From Methanosarcinaceae archaeon (GTDB taxonomy: Archaea > Halobacteriota > Methanosarcinia > Methanosarcinales > Methanosarcinaceae): DNA of 64,000 nucleotides. The number at the start of each line of letters is the position of its first letter. Within the stretch, counting starts at the first letter, position 1. Under the pieces are notes generated by a model. The model saw nothing but the letters and a program-made list of their open reading frames with translations. It was not told where the DNA came from and did not search any database. Position numbers and translations under genes: made by a program. The stretch is taken from positions 1 to 64,000 of the forward strand of contig JAUWQD010000004.1 of the NCBI GenBank assembly GCA_030611265.1. The letters are read 5' to 3'. Shown here piece by piece: positions 55,983-64,000 of the stretch.

Positions 55983-56619
55983 ACAGCCAGAGTGTGTTGG
56001 TAATCCATCATTCTCGATACGCAGCGCATATCTGAAAATTTCTTTGAATTTGATAATCTCCGGCACAAAACGTCTTAAACGGAAATATAGTTTTAGTCCC
56101 GATACCTTTGAAAACCAGATCACCCGAAAATTGGTAGCTGAAATGCATGCTGAACAAATTGAGACCGTACACAGCATACGTGTCGATCTTTTTTCTGGAA
56201 CACTTAGTGATCCTGCCCTCTCTGATGAATTGTCAGAGATAGACATCAGATTTACATGGAATGATTATCATCCCAATAGCTACTTGGCAGTTCAGGCAAA
56301 ACGTCTTAATGGGGCAGGAGCTACCCTCGCAGGCCCATATGTGAAAGAAGGTGTGATGGATTTCATAGATGGGAAATATAGTAGGGGGCACAACTATGGA
56401 ATAATGTTGGGATATGTACTATCGAAACCTATCAATAAGGCAATATCAGCCGTTAAAGATGCATTACAAAAAAGGAAAAGTACGACAAACGAAACGTCTT
56501 CCTTTGAAATAGATGGGATCATAGAGTATCCATTGACGTATAAAAGTGTCCATAATCAAAAAAACGATGAGATGACGGAAATAATTATGTTCCATGTATT
56601 TGTTGACTTGTCGAGTTAG
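55969..56619 (+). CDS. Putative PD-(D/E)XK-family nuclease partner
   Basis: A 216-residue protein coupled to the methylase gene by a 14-base overlap. It has a possible nuclease core: Glu48 in a helix (FENQITRKLVAEM), Asp92 after a glutamate (SEIDIRF), then YLAVQAKRL giving Q109-x-K111, the QxK variant of the third motif. The spacing E-D-QxK suits this superfamily. No other domain was seen. It is a candidate restriction component acting with the upstream methylase. Its family was not recognised by name, so the assignment rests on motif spacing and context. Confidence 0.65.
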   Translation: MEHYEQPECVGNPSFSIRSAYLKISLNLIISGTKRLKRKYSFSPDTFENQITRKLVAEMHAEQIETVHSIRVDLFSGTLSDPALSDELSEIDIRFTWNDYHPNSYLAVQAKRLNGAGATLAGPYVKEGVMDFIDGKYSRGHNYGIMLGYVLSKPINKAISAVKDALQKRKSTTNETSSFEIDGIIEYPLTYKSVHNQKNDEMTEIIMFHVFVDLSS

Positions 56620-56919
56620 GATTATTGTTTTTCTAATTTATTTATAATACATAAATATCAGCACTTATATTGAAACTTTAAGACCAAACACGACTTTATG
56701 CACAAAACTACGCTTAATTCATCATCCTACTGCCCCGAATTCACGCCCGTCTACCCTAATAATCCCCACAACCCGAACAACCTTCATAAGTCAGGATAAT
56801 CTATATCTGACATAACTAATATGTCAATGTAAAGGGAATTTAGGGAGATTCCCAAAAAACAACCACTAATTATTTGCAAAAATCGAATCATTCAACGAAG
56901 TCCAAACAGGAAAACAACA
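56620..56919. other. clpB upstream region
   Basis: A 300-base gene-free stretch. A perfect inverted repeat TGACATA-actaa-TATGTCA lies at 56808-56826, about 95 bases ahead of clpB. No other feature stands out. Confidence 0.5.
56808..56826. promoter_or_regulatory. Inverted repeat upstream of clpB
   Basis: Seven-base perfect arms TGACATA/TATGTCA with a 5-base centre. The position upstream of a heat-shock gene suggests an operator, but the regulator is unknown. Confidence 0.4.
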
Positions 56920-59535
56920 ATGGAACTTAACAAATTTACCCAAAAAGCACAGGAGGCATTGCAGCAGACCTCCACCATCGCGGCAAGATATCACAATCAG
57001 CAGATCGATTGCGAGCATCTCCTGCTTGCACTGCTTGAGCAGGAAAAAGGACTTGTCCCGAGAATACTTGAGAAGATCGATATCCAGCCACAGGCAATAG
57101 TAAGGGAGCTGGAACAAAGCCTCTCGGAACTGCCACAGGTATCGGGGCCCGGCAGTGAACAGGTTTACATGACACAGAAACTCAACCGTGTTCTTGACAC
57201 TGCAAAAAAAGAAGCAGGCAAAATGGGGGATGAATATGTCAGTGTTGAACATCTCCTGATTGCGCTGGCGATCGAAAAAGACAACGCTTGCAGCAAGACG
57301 CTAAAAGATGCAGGCGCCACAAAAGACAATCTCCTTCAGGCAATCAATGAGATCAGGGGTGGACAGCATGTCACATCCGAGAACGCGGAAGACACCTACG
57401 AAGCACTTAAAAAATACGGTATCGACCTCACCGAACTCGCATCGCAGGGGAAACTTGACCCCGTCATCGGCAGGGACCATGAGATCAGGCACACCATCCA
57501 GATACTTTCCCGCCGCCGCAAGAACAATCCTGTCCTCATCGGGGAAGCAGGAGTTGGCAAAACCGCAATCGTAGAAGGCCTGTCCCAGCGTATCGCCAAC
57601 CATGATGTCCCGGAAGCCATGAAAAACAAACGCATCATATCGCTTGACATGGGCGCATTGATAGCAGGTGCAAAATTCAGGGGCGAGTTCGAAGAGCGAT
57701 TAAAAGCCGTACTCAAAGAAGTATCGGAATCCGAAGGGGAAATAATCCTGTTCATCGATGAACTGCACACAGTCGTAGGTGCCGGTGCCACCGAAGGCGC
57801 AATGGATGCAGGGAATCTCCTAAAACCCATGCTTGCCAGGGGTGAACTTCACTGTATCGGTGCAACCACACTCAATGAATATCGCAAATACATCGAAAAA
57901 GATGCGGCACTTGAACGCAGGTTCCTGCCCGTACTCACTGAACAGCCCACAGTAGAAGATACCATTTCCATACTACGCGGGCTCAAAGAACGCTACGAAG
58001 TGCACCACGGTGTCAGGATAAAAGATGCGGCACTGGTCGCAGCCGCAGTTCTGAGCGACCGTTACATCTCAGACCGGTTCCTGCCTGACAAAGCCATCGA
58101 CCTCGTTGACGAGGCAGCATCCAAGATTATGATCGAAATAGACAGCAAACCCTCTGAACTCGATCAGGTTGACCGCAAGATCATGCAACTTGAGATCGAG
58201 CGGGAAGCACTGAAAAAAGAAAAGGACTCCGCATCAAAAGAACGTCTCGAAAAACTACAGCAGGAACTTGCAAACGTTCGCGCTGAATCCGATTCCATGC
58301 GGGCACAGTGGCAGAGCGAAAAGGACGCCATCGAAAAACTCGGTTCGCTTAAAGAACAGATCGAGGACGTAAAAGTACAGATCGAGACAGCAGAACGTGA
58401 CTATTACCAGAACAAGGTCGAGAACCTCGACCGCGCCGCTGAACTGCGGCATGGAACCCTTCCCGCGCTTGAGCACCAGTACGCAGAAGAGGAAAAGAAA
58501 CTTGCAGAAAAACAGAGCGCCTCCACACTACTCAAAGAAGAGGTTGACGAAGAGGACATCGCAGAGGTCGTGAGCGAGTGGACAAACATCCCGGTAAGCA
58601 GATTAATGGAAGGCGAACGCGAGAAACTGTCACACCTCGAAGATAATATACACAAACGCCTCATCGGACAGAACGAAGCAGTAAAAGCAGTATCTGATGC
58701 AGTCATCCGTGCCTTTGCCGGTATCAAGGACCCTCAAAGACCCATCGGGAGTTTCATATTCCTTGGCCCGACCGGTGTCGGAAAGACCGAACTTGTCAAA
58801 GCGCTTGCTGCGGAACTGTTCGATGATGAGAACAATATGGTGCGGCTCGACATGTCAGAATATATGGAAAAACACACGGTATCACGTATGATCGGCGCGC
58901 CGCCCGGGTATATCGGTCATGACGAAGGCGGGCAGCTCACAGAGGCAATCCGCCGCAAACCCTATGCAGTGATATTATTCGACGAGATTGAAAAAGCGCA
59001 TCCTGATGTGTTCAATATCATGCTCCAGATACTCGAGGACGGACGTTTGACCGATTCCCATGGCAGGACTGTGAACTTCAAGAACACTCTTGTGATAATG
59101 ACATCAAACATCTGCGTGGACTATGCCAGTGCACGTCTTGAGAAGGGCGAAGATTATGACAAAATGCAGGAACTTGCACTCAATGAACTTGCCCGGCATT
59201 TCAGACCTGAATTCTTAAACCGCATAGATGAACTTGCCATATTCCACACACTTAAAAAGGAGGAACTTGTCAAGATCGTGGACATCAAGGTTGTAGATCT
59301 GGTTAAGCGCCTGAAAGAGAAAAGGATCACACTTACGATCACAGATGCCGCCAAAAAGCATCTCGGTGATGCTGGCTTCAGTGAAAAATACGGAGCACGC
59401 CCACTGCGCCGCGTGATCCAGAATGAGGTTGAGACAAGGGTCGGGAAATTGATCGTTTCAGGTGAGGTCATGGAAGGTGCGAATCTTGTTGTGGATGTGG
59501 ATGATCGTGGAATTGTGGTGAGGGTTGATGAGTGA
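56920..59535 (+). CDS. clpB: ATP-dependent disaggregase ClpB
   Basis: An 871-residue AAA+ chaperone that resolubilises protein aggregates with the Hsp70 system. The N-terminal Clp repeat domain spans about 5-145. The first AAA module has Walker A GEAGVGKT at 208-215 and Walker [21 protein letters not shown] near 275. A coiled-coil middle domain (about 400-525, rich in Lys/Glu heptads) distinguishes ClpB from ClpA/C. The second module has [10 protein letters not shown] near 616. The C-terminal D2-small domain follows. No ClpP-binding loop is expected. Bacterial-type ClpB occurs in some methanogens, probably by transfer. Neighbouring dnaK is not in the window. Confidence 0.97.
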   Translation: MELNKFTQKAQEALQQTSTIAARYHNQQIDCEHLLLALLEQEKGLVPRILEKIDIQPQAIVRELEQSLSELPQVSGPGSEQVYMTQKLNRVLDTAKKEAGKMGDEYVSVEHLLIALAIEKDNACSKTLKDAGATKDNLLQAINEIRGGQHVTSENAEDTYEALKKYGIDLTELASQGKLDPVIGRDHEIRHTIQILSRRRKNNPVLIGEAGVGKTAIVEGLSQRIANHDVPEAMKNKRIISLDMGALIAGAKFRGEFEERLKAVLKEVSESEGEIILFIDELHTVVGAGATEGAMDAGNLLKPMLARGELHCIGATTLNEYRKYIEKDAALERRFLPVLTEQPTVEDTISILRGLKERYEVHHGVRIKDAALVAAAVLSDRYISDRFLPDKAIDLVDEAASKIMIEIDSKPSELDQVDRKIMQLEIEREALKKEKDSASKERLEKLQQELANVRAESDSMRAQWQSEKDAIEKLGSLKEQIEDVKVQIETAERDYYQNKVENLDRAAELRHGTLPALEHQYAEEEKKLAEKQSASTLLKEEVDEEDIAEVVSEWTNIPVSRLMEGEREKLSHLEDNIHKRLIGQNEAVKAVSDAVIRAFAGIKDPQRPIGSFIFLGPTGVGKTELVKALAAELFDDENNMVRLDMSEYMEKHTVSRMIGAPPGYIGHDEGGQLTEAIRRKPYAVILFDEIEKAHPDVFNIMLQILEDGRLTDSHGRTVNFKNTLVIMTSNICVDYASARLEKGEDYDKMQELALNELARHFRPEFLNRIDELAIFHTLKKEELVKIVDIKVVDLVKRLKEKRITLTITDAAKKHLGDAGFSEKYGARPLRRVIQNEVETRVGKLIVSGEVMEGANLVVDVDDRGIVVRVDE

Positions 59536-59567
59536 GATTGAAATAATCACTCCCCCACGTTACAACA

Positions 59568-59638
59568 TCTGCGTTCGTTTGCGTTAATCTGCGGTTAATA
59601 GAAGAAATCAACCGCAGATGCACGCAAATGAACGCAGA
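59568..59638. repeat. CGCAGAT-type hairpin repeat after clpB
   Basis: Left arm tctgcgttcgtttgcgttaa, right arm ttaatag-separated accgcagatgcacgcaaatg plus aacgcaga; stem about 29 bases with a 13-base loop. It may act as a clpB terminator. An end of the 42619-42966 element family follows at 59738-59757. Confidence 0.8.
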
Positions 59639-59737
59639 TACGCTCCGCGTTTCCTTTTTTAATTTATGATACTATTTTTCGGTTCCTTTTTCAGAAACAC
59701 AAATGTGTGGTCGCATATGTGCATAACATATTCATTA

Positions 59738-59757
59738 AAATAACTGGATTTTGGAAC
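59738..59757. repeat. Solo end of the 42.6-kb MITE family
   Basis: AAATAACTGGATTTTGGAAC, the reverse complement of the left end at 42619-42643 apart from the outermost bases. No matching opposite end nearby. Confidence 0.6.
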
Positions 59758-59765
59758 TGGTCACT

Positions 59766-59885
59766 ATGGGAACGATTACAATAAATGTGAACGACGATGT
59801 TGAAAAAATGTTCCGAAAAATCGCAAAAAATGAGTTGAAATTGATGGACACAGGTTTCAGCATGGAACATATCTTCAAATTATAA
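59766..59885 (+). CDS. Small antitoxin-like fragment
   Basis: A 39-residue frame, MGTITINVNDDVEKMFRKIA followed by KNELKLMDTGFSMEHIFKL. The first 20 residues are the N-terminal strand-helix of small archaeal DNA-binding antitoxin proteins; the usual remainder of about 20-40 residues is missing, so it is probably truncated. It overlaps the end of the convergent membrane-protein gene by 6 bases. Confidence 0.45.
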   Translation: MGTITINVNDDVEKMFRKIAKNELKLMDTGFSMEHIFKL

Positions 59886-60107
59886 TTGCTTCCCACTAAT
59901 TAAACCAACTATCGCACCAAACCCCATTTTCACGAGGGTTGAACATGTAGTAAAGAGTTCTCCTTGTGATGGATTCAACTGCCCTTGACTGGAAATATAT
60001 AAACAAGCTATAAAAAAAATTAAAGTGAACCCAATCACAGCTATGAAACTCATTTTAAATAATGGACTCAGTTCTATCTTTTTTGCTATATCTTCATTAT
60101 TTGGCAT
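59880..60107 (-). CDS. Small two-helix membrane protein
   Basis: A 75-residue protein with a cytosolic start (MPNNEDIAKKIELSPL) and two hydrophobic segments at about 18-37 (MSFIAVIGFTLIFFIACLYI) and 57-71. It follows the pentapeptide-repeat gene on the same strand by about 40 bases and may act with it. Not recognised. Confidence 0.55.
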   Translation of the reverse strand: MPNNEDIAKKIELSPLFKMSFIAVIGFTLIFFIACLYISSQGQLNPSQGELFTTCSTLVKMGFGAIVGLISGKQL

Positions 60108-60149
60108 TGCTCATCTCACTAGTCTACAATTATATATCAATAATATTAT

Positions 60150-60485
60150 TCATAGATGGCCTTTTAGACCTTTAACTCCGGTTAATTTGGTGCCCTCTAA
60201 AGAAGCCATATTTAAGTTAGCGCCACTTAAATCGGCACCACTTAAATCAGCACCACTTAAATCGGCAGCTTGTAAATTGGCATGGCGCATATTGGTTTTA
60301 TTTAAATTCGCTTTGTGCAAATTAGCACTGCCCAAATTGGCTTTAGAAATATCTAGACTACTAAGATTTTTCCCTGCCAATGTGGCATTTGGTTTAATAA
60401 TGAATGTCTCTTCTCCCCTTTCAATCAATTTTGATTCTTTTAAAGGAGAAGAAAAGATTTCTTTAAGTATTCCATAAGTTGACAT
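60150..60485 (-). CDS. Pentapeptide-repeat protein
   Basis: A 111-residue protein whose second half is a run of A(N/D)LxX pentapeptides (ANLGSANLHKANLNK, ADLSGADLSGADLSGANL), which fold into a short right-handed beta helix. The N-terminal 40 residues are not repeat. Short pentapeptide proteins sometimes mimic DNA, but no function can be assigned. The start at 60485 (MSTYGILKE) has GGGGGACGGG upstream and is preferred over 60506. A palindrome at 60511-60530 lies just ahead. Confidence 0.8.
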   Translation of the reverse strand: MSTYGILKEIFSSPLKESKLIERGEETFIIKPNATLAGKNLSSLDISKANLGSANLHKANLNKTNMRHANLQAADLSGADLSGADLSGANLNMASLEGTKLTGVKGLKGHL

Positions 60486-60510
60486 ACCCGTCCCCCATAT
60501 AATCACTATA

Positions 60511-60530
60511 CTTCGGACTTAAGTCCAAAG
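60511..60530. promoter_or_regulatory. Palindrome upstream of pentapeptide-repeat gene
   Basis: CTT-GGACTTAAGTCC-AAG with one mismatched pair, about 26 bases ahead of the gene start. The position fits an operator or promoter element. Positions 60531-60935 otherwise show no gene. Confidence 0.4.
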
Positions 60531-60935
60531 CCTGTATAATACACCTCAGCACCACGATTTCTTGTCTTGTCCGGCAATATATTTCTCAAAAACTCACCCA
60601 CACGACCAAGAATTCATAATCAGTATTACCATAACTCTCCACTGTTATATTTTACATGATGTATTCATATAAAAATTACAAAGAAACAATCTTTAGGAAC
60701 TATGGTATTATTCGAATATTTTTAAAATGGGTTTATTAATCTTGGTGCCCATCGTCTATTTTGGAGTCATATCGCTTTTTGAGCATTTGTATACAATCCC
60801 GCAATAACTTAAATAAAACGATTTCTTGCTTTGAATCCAGAGGTTGTTACCAACCCTCACCCAAATCCTGTAGTGTAAGGCTTTGTGTATAAAGTACGTC
60901 CTGTGTAAAGAGTGAAATGTCATTCCCCAAAACTT

Positions 60936-61232
60936 CTAAAAATCAAACAACGAACTCTGAGGTTTTTCTTTCTTAGAAACACTCCCCTTCCCTTTCCCTT
61001 CATTTTTCACAACATTCCTTACAACCTTGCCATCCGAAGGTGCACCCGTAAAATCAAACAAACCCTTCTGCTTTGAATCGTAATCAAGGGAAGCCATATC
61101 CACCCCGAACACACCAAGTATTCGCTCGACCGATGGCAAAATCTGTTTCTTGACGTAATAATCCACATCCAGCGGAATGTTGTTCTCGCGAACATAATCA
61201 GGATCTTCCGCGCGGTCTACGAACAGACCCAT
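60936..61232 (-). pseudogene. polB: C-terminal fragment of family B DNA polymerase
   Basis: A 98-codon frame beginning DRAEDPDYVRENNIPLDVDY, then YVKKQILPSVERILGVFGVD and KQKGLFDF. This is the thumb end of archaeal PolB, whose complete length is about 800-900 residues; the exonuclease and palm domains are absent. The terminal QSSLFDF matches a PCNA-interacting PIP box (QxxLxxF), so the tail is the original C-terminus. Truncation occurs next to a CGCAGAG hairpin and an element end. The functional copy must be elsewhere. Confidence 0.85.
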
Positions 61233-61242
61233 ATCAGCAATA

Positions 61243-61302
61243 CAGAAAGCGCAGAGGGTTGAACATATATGAGTAACTCTGCGCCCTCAGCGTGCTCTGC
61301 GG
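61243..61302. repeat. CGCAGAG-type hairpin repeat
   Basis: Left arm cagaaagcgcagagg and right arm ctctgcgccctcagcgtgct plus ctgcgg. The right arm is nearly identical to that at 42847-42872. It directly adjoins the truncated polB fragment and is followed by a MITE-family end at 61328-61353. Confidence 0.8.
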
Positions 61303-61327
61303 TAAAATTTTTGTACCACCCTCGTTG

Positions 61328-61353
61328 AAATAACTGAATTTTGAAACAGTGCC
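61328..61353. repeat. Solo end of the 42.6-kb MITE family
   Basis: AAATAACTGAATTTTGAAAC then AGTGCC, matching the right end at 42942-42966 with few changes. No partner end on the left, where polB is cut. Confidence 0.65.
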
Positions 61354-61545
61354 TATCTGAATATCTCATGTATTCAAAATTGGTCGTATTACCCACACGA
61401 TGTTAGGTAGAACCAAATAAATTCCGGCATAGTAACTTATATCTCCAATAAAGGAATATATTTTTGCAAGGAGAGGGAACCTTGTGCGAGAATTCATGAG
61501 CGTTAGTTAACAAAAAGATTCATACATTGGTTAATATAACCAGGA

Positions 61546-61574
61546 CTATATAGAATACATAGTAAACTATATAG
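61546..61574. promoter_or_regulatory. Paired CTATATAG palindromes upstream of pst operon
   Basis: Two CTATATAG sites at 61546-61553 and 61567-61574, 21 bases apart (two helical turns), so a dimeric or cooperative regulator would bind one face. A TATA-like atatatatac follows at about 61585. Position and spacing suggest a phosphate-responsive operator, unproven. Confidence 0.45.
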
Positions 61575-61667
61575 TAATCACAAATATATATACTATTTAC
61601 AGAATGTATATATCTCATCCTTCCAATTGGTTCCACTGACAAATAACACAAATAGGTGGAATATTTA

Positions 61668-62546
61668 ATGAGAATCGAAACACTATCAAGGAAAATAGTA
61701 AGCAATGTGGGGATTTATACCGTAATATTGCTCATCATAGGACTTTCATCCATTGGAATTGGCTGCATTGACAAAAATGAACAGGTCACTGAAAGTGTCC
61801 TCATAAAAGGATCAGACACAGTCCTACCCCTGGCGCAGGCAGAAGCTGAAACATTTATGATCGAAAATATCGATAGAAGCATTACCGTGATCGGAGGCGG
61901 CTCAGGTGTGGGAATTGCCGCCCTCATTGACGGCAATGTAGACATTGCTATGGCTTCAAGAAGTATGAAAGGATCAGAGATCGAGAATGCCAGAGATAAC
62001 GGCATCGATCCGATCGAACACACCATCAGCTGGGACGGCATCGCAGTCGTGGTAAACCCGAACAATCCGGTTTCTGCTCTTTCACTTTCCCAGATCCAGG
62101 GCATCTACAACGGCACGATCTCCAACTGGAAAGACGTTGGTGGCGAAGACAGGATAATTACTGTGATATCGCGAGACAGCAGTTCAGGAACATACGAATA
62201 CTTCAAAGAGCATGTGCTTTTGAAAGAAGATTACAGGCCAGACACACTGATACAATCCGCAACAGGTGCGATTGTGATGGAATTATCCCAGAACAAGAAC
62301 GCTATCGGATACATTGGAATAGCATACCTGGATGAGAGTGTAAAAAGCATTGTTCTCAAAACAGACAGTAGTTCCGCATCACCAACTGTAGAAAATGTGA
62401 AAAACAAAACATACCCACTGGCACGACCACTATACTTCTATACGGATGGAGAACCAACAGGCCCTGCAAAAGAGTTCATTGACTTTGTGATGAGCCCGAC
62501 AGGACAGGAAATTGTGTTGGAAGTAGGGTACATTCCAGTAGCATAA
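61668..62546 (+). CDS. pstS: Phosphate ABC transporter substrate-binding protein PstS
   Basis: A 292-residue lipoprotein-type binding protein. The signal IYTVILLIIGLSSIGIGCID ends in a lipobox-like Cys near residue 34. Phosphate-binding motifs are visible: IKGSDTVLPLAQ near the start of the mature protein, VIGGGSGVGIAAL, and RDSSSGTYEYF, whose Ser/Thr/Arg residues hold phosphate. The start at 61668 follows AGGTGG. It is first in pstS-pstC-pstA. Confidence 0.94.
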   Translation: MRIETLSRKIVSNVGIYTVILLIIGLSSIGIGCIDKNEQVTESVLIKGSDTVLPLAQAEAETFMIENIDRSITVIGGGSGVGIAALIDGNVDIAMASRSMKGSEIENARDNGIDPIEHTISWDGIAVVVNPNNPVSALSLSQIQGIYNGTISNWKDVGGEDRIITVISRDSSSGTYEYFKEHVLLKEDYRPDTLIQSATGAIVMELSQNKNAIGYIGIAYLDESVKSIVLKTDSSSASPTVENVKNKTYPLARPLYFYTDGEPTGPAKEFIDFVMSPTGQEIVLEVGYIPVA

Positions 62547-62562
62547 GACATGGTGGCTCAGG

Positions 62563-63459
62563 ATGTTAAAAAGTACCAGATCTAAGGAATTTGCGATCGA
62601 ATCCCTTCTGCTTGCTGTAAGCGCAGTCACGGTCGTAATCCTGATCCTTATTTCCTTATTTTTGTTCGGAGAGGGTGCGGCACTCTTCAAAGACATTCCA
62701 TTTTTGGACTTCCTTACAGGAAAGAACTGGTATCCTACATCAGAGCCCCCCATATTCGGACTTTTGCCGCTCTTATTAGGCACACTCCTAGTAACTGCGG
62801 GTGCGATAATTATTGCAGTACCGCTTGGGATCGCATCTGCCGTATTCATCTCAGAGATAGCACCCCCAAAAGTTGCAGAAATACTCAAGCCCATCATTGA
62901 GATCCTTGCCGGCGTGCCATCCGTAGTATACGGTTTCTTTGGACTTGTGGTTCTCATCCCGCGCCTTCAACAATTGCTCGACCTGCCCACAGGACAGACT
63001 GCGCTGGCCGGTTCCATCATGCTCGGGATAATGGCACTCCCAACGATAATATCCATATCAGAGGACGCAATAAGCGCCGTGCCTGATTTCTTAAAAGAAG
63101 GCTCCCTCGCACTTGGCGCAACCAGGTGGCAGACAATTTACAGGGTTACCGTGCCTGCAGCACTCTCCGGAATATCGGCAGCAGTAATGCTGGGCATGGG
63201 ACGTGCAATAGGAGAGACCATGACCGTCATGATGGTGACAGGCAATGCCGCAGTTATCCCGGGATTCCCGGGTGGGATATTTGCACCCGTTAAGACCATG
63301 ACTGCCACTATCGCACTTGAGATGGGTGAGGTGCCGCAGGGAAGTGAACATTACCATGCCCTATTTGCAATAGGTGCCGTGCTTTTTATCATTACGCTGC
63401 TGATCAACCTGATCGCAGAAGCCGTTAAAAGAAAATACAGATTCAAGGTGGGATCCTGA
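62563..63459 (+). CDS. pstC: Phosphate ABC transporter permease PstC
   Basis: A 298-residue membrane permease with six hydrophobic helices. The binding-protein-dependent transport loop is seen as SEDAISAVPDFLKEGSLALG then ATRWQTIYRVTVPAALSGIS (about 165-210), which contacts the ATPase PstB. ILAGVPSVVYGFFGLVVLIP is the conserved PstC helix. The gene starts 16 bases after pstS, and the pstA start overlaps its stop (TGATG). Confidence 0.94.
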   Translation: MLKSTRSKEFAIESLLLAVSAVTVVILILISLFLFGEGAALFKDIPFLDFLTGKNWYPTSEPPIFGLLPLLLGTLLVTAGAIIIAVPLGIASAVFISEIAPPKVAEILKPIIEILAGVPSVVYGFFGLVVLIPRLQQLLDLPTGQTALAGSIMLGIMALPTIISISEDAISAVPDFLKEGSLALGATRWQTIYRVTVPAALSGISAAVMLGMGRAIGETMTVMMVTGNAAVIPGFPGGIFAPVKTMTATIALEMGEVPQGSEHYHALFAIGAVLFIITLLINLIAEAVKRKYRFKVGS

Positions 63460-64000
63460 TGTTCAGCCCAAAAACAAGTGAAAGGATCGCATTTGCATTT
63501 CTCACGCTCGCGATAGCCATTGTAGTGGCATTCGTGTTTACGATCATATTCTATATCACCAGCAACGGGATTGGTGCAATAAGCACCGATTTCCTAACAC
63601 AGGGACCAAAGAACAGGATGACCGAAGGTGGGATCTTCCCTGCGATCGTTGGCACGGTGTTCCTGATAATAGGATCCATGGCAGTGGCCCTGCCTCTTGG
63701 AATACTTGCTGCGATCTACCTGAATGAATATGCAGAAGAAGGCAGGATTGTATGGATCATCCAGATGGCAATAAACAATCTGGCCGGTACCCCATCAGTT
63801 GTGTTCGGCCTGTTCGGGCTGGCTATGTTCGTCAAATATATGGGCTTTGGTGCCTCGATCCTGGCCGCATCCCTGACACTGGCACTTGTTGTCCTTCCGG
63901 TAATTATCCGCGCAAGTGAAGAGGCAATGGCAACGGTTCCGCCGGGACTTCGTGAAGCATCCCTTGCACTCGGGGTCACCAGATGGCAGACAGTCCGCAA
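63459..64000 (+). CDS. pstA: Phosphate ABC transporter permease PstA, partial
   Basis: Starts with the ATG overlapping the pstC stop and runs off the window after about 180 codons. It begins MFSPKTSERIAFAFLTLAIA. The first helix, an extracytoplasmic loop with GPKNRMTEGGIFPAIVGTVF and the helix LAAIYLNEYAEEGR are typical of PstA, as is LAGTPSVVFGLFGLAMFVKY. The conserved EAA loop (EASLALGVTRWQTV) is at the window edge. Confidence 0.93.
   Translation, partial: MFSPKTSERIAFAFLTLAIAIVVAFVFTIIFYITSNGIGAISTDFLTQGPKNRMTEGGIFPAIVGTVFLIIGSMAVALPLGILAAIYLNEYAEEGRIVWIIQMAINNLAGTPSVVFGLFGLAMFVKYMGFGASILAASLTLALVVLPVIIRASEEAMATVPPGLREASLALGVTRWQTVR

Overview
The window looks like chromosomal DNA of a methanogen-related euryarchaeon, most likely in or near the Methanosarcinales. 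It could be an ANME-2 or Methanoperedens-type lineage, but this cannot be settled from one window. The evidence is class I lysyl-tRNA synthetase, archaeal type IV pilin signal peptides with a FlaI/FlaJ-like motor, surface proteins with PGF-CTERM-like tails, TATA-box promoters, CbiZ corrinoid salvage, a tungsten-type aldehyde ferredoxin oxidoreductase, a 12-haem cytochrome and an ORF-less group II intron. Catalase, ClpB and the DUF255 protein have a bacterial look.

Layout. 0.3-8.9 kb: a minus-strand type I restriction-modification island (hsdR, two small genes, hsdS, hsdM) with a Fic protein, a GxxExxY protein, phage-type BRO-N relics and many hairpin repeats. 9.3-9.5 kb: tRNA-Gly and tRNA-Leu. 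9.8-17.2 kb: an ArsR-type regulator and a complete minus-strand type IV pilus operon, flanked by copies of a GC-rich dispersed element. The downstream copy holds the group II intron (17.76-18.52 kb). 18.7-19.4 kb: a TIM-barrel isomerase. 20.7-24.1 kb: a corrinoid uptake and salvage operon (btuF-btuC-btuD-cbiZ). 24.5-31.1 kb: housekeeping genes (BFN nuclease, hisF, MazG-like, U32 peptidase, nucleoside deoxyribosyltransferase, BofA-like) and two surface or membrane proteins. 31.1-33.3 kb: a methyltransferase and lysK. 33.4-36.8 kb: a large TPR-nitrilase fusion. 37-43 kb: gene fragments (DRG GTPase, nucleotidyltransferase, VOC, methyltransferase) around catalase and a DUF255 protein. 43-45.4 kb: the multihaem cytochrome. 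46-49.8 kb: adenine deaminase and AOR. 50.4-56.6 kb: a second accessory region with an MNT nucleotidyltransferase, an archaeal ATPase, a truncated IS200 transposase and a two-gene methylase plus putative nuclease module. 56.9-59.5 kb: clpB. 59.7-61.3 kb: small genes and a DNA polymerase B fragment cut at a hairpin repeat. 61.7-64.0 kb: pstS-pstC-pstA, running off the window.

The most striking features outside the genes are: an ORF-less group II intron whose predicted EBS1 and EBS2 pair with a repeat-element target; four families of hairpin repeats built from short tandem units; a 348-bp MITE-like element with solo ends elsewhere; a duplicated palindrome-bearing promoter region; and an 11-codon leader ORF overlapping the catalase start. 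The least described protein systems are the TPR-nitrilase and the methylase-nuclease pair.
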